A stretch of DNA of 20,000 bases from Paulinella micropora (Eukaryota > Cercozoa > Imbricatea > Euglyphida > Paulinellidae): contig WBZZ01003962.1 of assembly GCA_019918135.1 (NCBI GenBank), positions 110,001-130,000 of the forward strand. The letters run 5' to 3'. The notes under the pieces are model-generated. The model was not told the DNA's origin and searched no databases. It saw only the letters and a program-made list of their open reading frames with translations. The translations under genes were made by a program, and so were the position numbers. This document shows positions 19,008 through 20,000 of the stretch, in pieces (position 1 is the first letter of the stretch; each line of letters begins with the position of its first letter).

Positions 19008-19657
19008 CGCCTTAGGTTGAGGTAGCCTCTCAGGTACAGGTAGAAAAACACTGGTTCCCAACATTTCCCTGCCCAACCCGCACCTTCCAGCCTCCAACCT
19101 ACACTGCCCGCTTCACAGACACACTCTCCTCACCAGCACTGCCTCTGCCTCACATAGCCCCGCCTTAGGTCGAGGTGGCCTCTCCGGTACAGGTAGAAAA
19201 ACATTATTTCCCAACATACCCCAGCCCAACCCGCACCTTCCAGCCTCCAACCTACACTGCCAACTTCACAAACACACTCTCCTCAGCAGCACTGCCTCTC
19301 CCTCACATAGCCCCGCCTTAGGTCGAGGTGGCCTCTCAGGTACAGGTAGAAAAACACTGGTTCCCAACATACCCCAGCCCAACCCGCACCTTCCAGCCAG
19401 CCTCCAGCCTACACTGCCCGCTTCACAAACACACTCTCCTCACCAACCCTGCCCCTCCCTCACGCTGCCCCGCCTTAGGTCGAGGTGGCCTCTCCGGTAC
19501 AGGTAGAAAAACACTGGTTCCCAACATTTCCCGGCCCAACCCGCACCTTCCAGCCTCCAACCTACACTGCCAACTTCACAAACACACTCTCCTCACCAAC
19601 CCTGCCCTTCCTCACGCCGCCCCGCCTTAGGTCGAGGTGGCCTCTCCGGTACAGGTA
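19008..19657. repeat. ~153-bp satellite, four full copies and a part
   Basis: Each unit starts CGCCTTAGGT(C/T)GAGGT(G/A)GCCTC, goes on with GGTACAGGTAGAAAAACA and TTCCCAACAT, and ends in a CT/AC-rich half. Starts are at 19008, 19161, 19314, 19471 and 19623, giving periods of 153, 153, 157 and 152. The 157 comes from a 4-bp AGCC duplication near 19396. The fifth copy breaks off after ACAGGTA at 19657. Reading frames in it are by-products of the period. Confidence 0.92.
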
Positions 19658-19887
19658 AACCTGGAAATGAATGTACTTTTTCATGTATGTGAATCCTGGA
19701 AATGAAAGTTTCAGCAGTGTCGCTTATAATAACTTGTAGGCCCCCGATAGTGTGTTGATACTATACTGATTGCTGGAAACATATTTAGGAAGACATATAC
19801 TCCTTATTTCCTGTGTGGATATGGTGCGTGTATATGTATGCATGCATGCAGGTAGAAGGTGTGTATGTTAGTGTCTCTTTCTCCTTC
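19658..19887. other. Short spacer without a gene
   Basis: There is no protein-like frame. CCTGGAAATGAATGTA and CCTGGAAATGAAAGTT form a small direct repeat about 30 bp apart (19661 and 19692). TGCATGCATGCA lies near 19838. Confidence 0.5.
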
Positions 19888-19921
<34 letters not shown>

Positions 19922-20000
19922 CAGAGAGAGAGAGAGAGAGACAGAGAGAGTATGAGAGAGAGACAGAGTATGAGAGAGAGAGAGAGAGGGAGAGAGAGAG
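19888..20000. repeat. CTAT tetranucleotide and GA dinucleotide microsatellites
   Basis: About eight CTAT units run at 19888-19921, directly followed by a GA array from 19923 to the window end, interrupted by ACAG and TATG. The array continues beyond the window. Confidence 0.95.

Noticed and set aside
19008..19657. A 100-codon frame across the satellite
   Set aside because: It is Pro/Thr/Leu-rich and simply repeats with the satellite period.

Overview
The window is nuclear DNA from a eukaryote. It opens with an intron-split gene with canonical GT...AG junctions plus one likely GC...AG intron. The rest is simple-sequence arrays, satellite repeats and broken retroelement coding. Base composition is mixed, about half GC in coding parts, and introns are short except where microsatellites swell them. 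This suits a unicellular alga or other protist, but nothing fixes the lineage and I name none.

Layout. (1) 2-3373, + strand: the 3' part of a multi-exon gene for a secreted-type right-handed beta-helix (pectin-lyase-fold) protein. The start lies upstream of the window. I can place ten exons, and two introns are filled with microsatellites. (2) 3374-4752: no gene. It holds a perfect 21-bp palindrome with two TGA-C/G-TCA sites and two diverged direct copies of a ~0.4-kb repeat. (3) 4753-5685: a 5'-truncated LINE-type reverse transcriptase fragment with a YADD motif and one in-frame stop. (4) About 5686-11375, + strand: a long, frame-broken coding tract. It has a Pro/Thr/Ser-rich stretch, a gag-capsid-like block, a Cys/His block, a possible retropepsin, an acidic and Ser-rich stretch, and a large unrecognised domain interrupted by a ~0.6-kb inverted segment. 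(5) 11376-12899: AT-richer, no gene, with one hairpin and a 99-bp tandem repeat. (6) 12900-15558, - strand: a frame-broken open region that starts with a transmembrane helix and continues into an unrecognised Pro/Tyr-rich domain. (7) 16340-18384, - strand: the integrase end of a Ty3/Gypsy-like pol pseudogene with all catalytic landmarks spread over different frames. (8) 18430-20000: an 18-bp periodic motif, a 37-A run, a ~153-bp satellite (four full copies plus a part), and terminal GATA- and GA-type microsatellites.

The beta-helix gene is the only locus that looks intact, and its clean splicing and frame argue that the frameshifts elsewhere are real decay, not poor sequence. The two retroelement tracts face each other tail to tail. 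Each has a recognisable retroelement half (gag-like on +, integrase on -) followed by a long domain I cannot name. Those two unnamed domains are the best candidates here for something undescribed.
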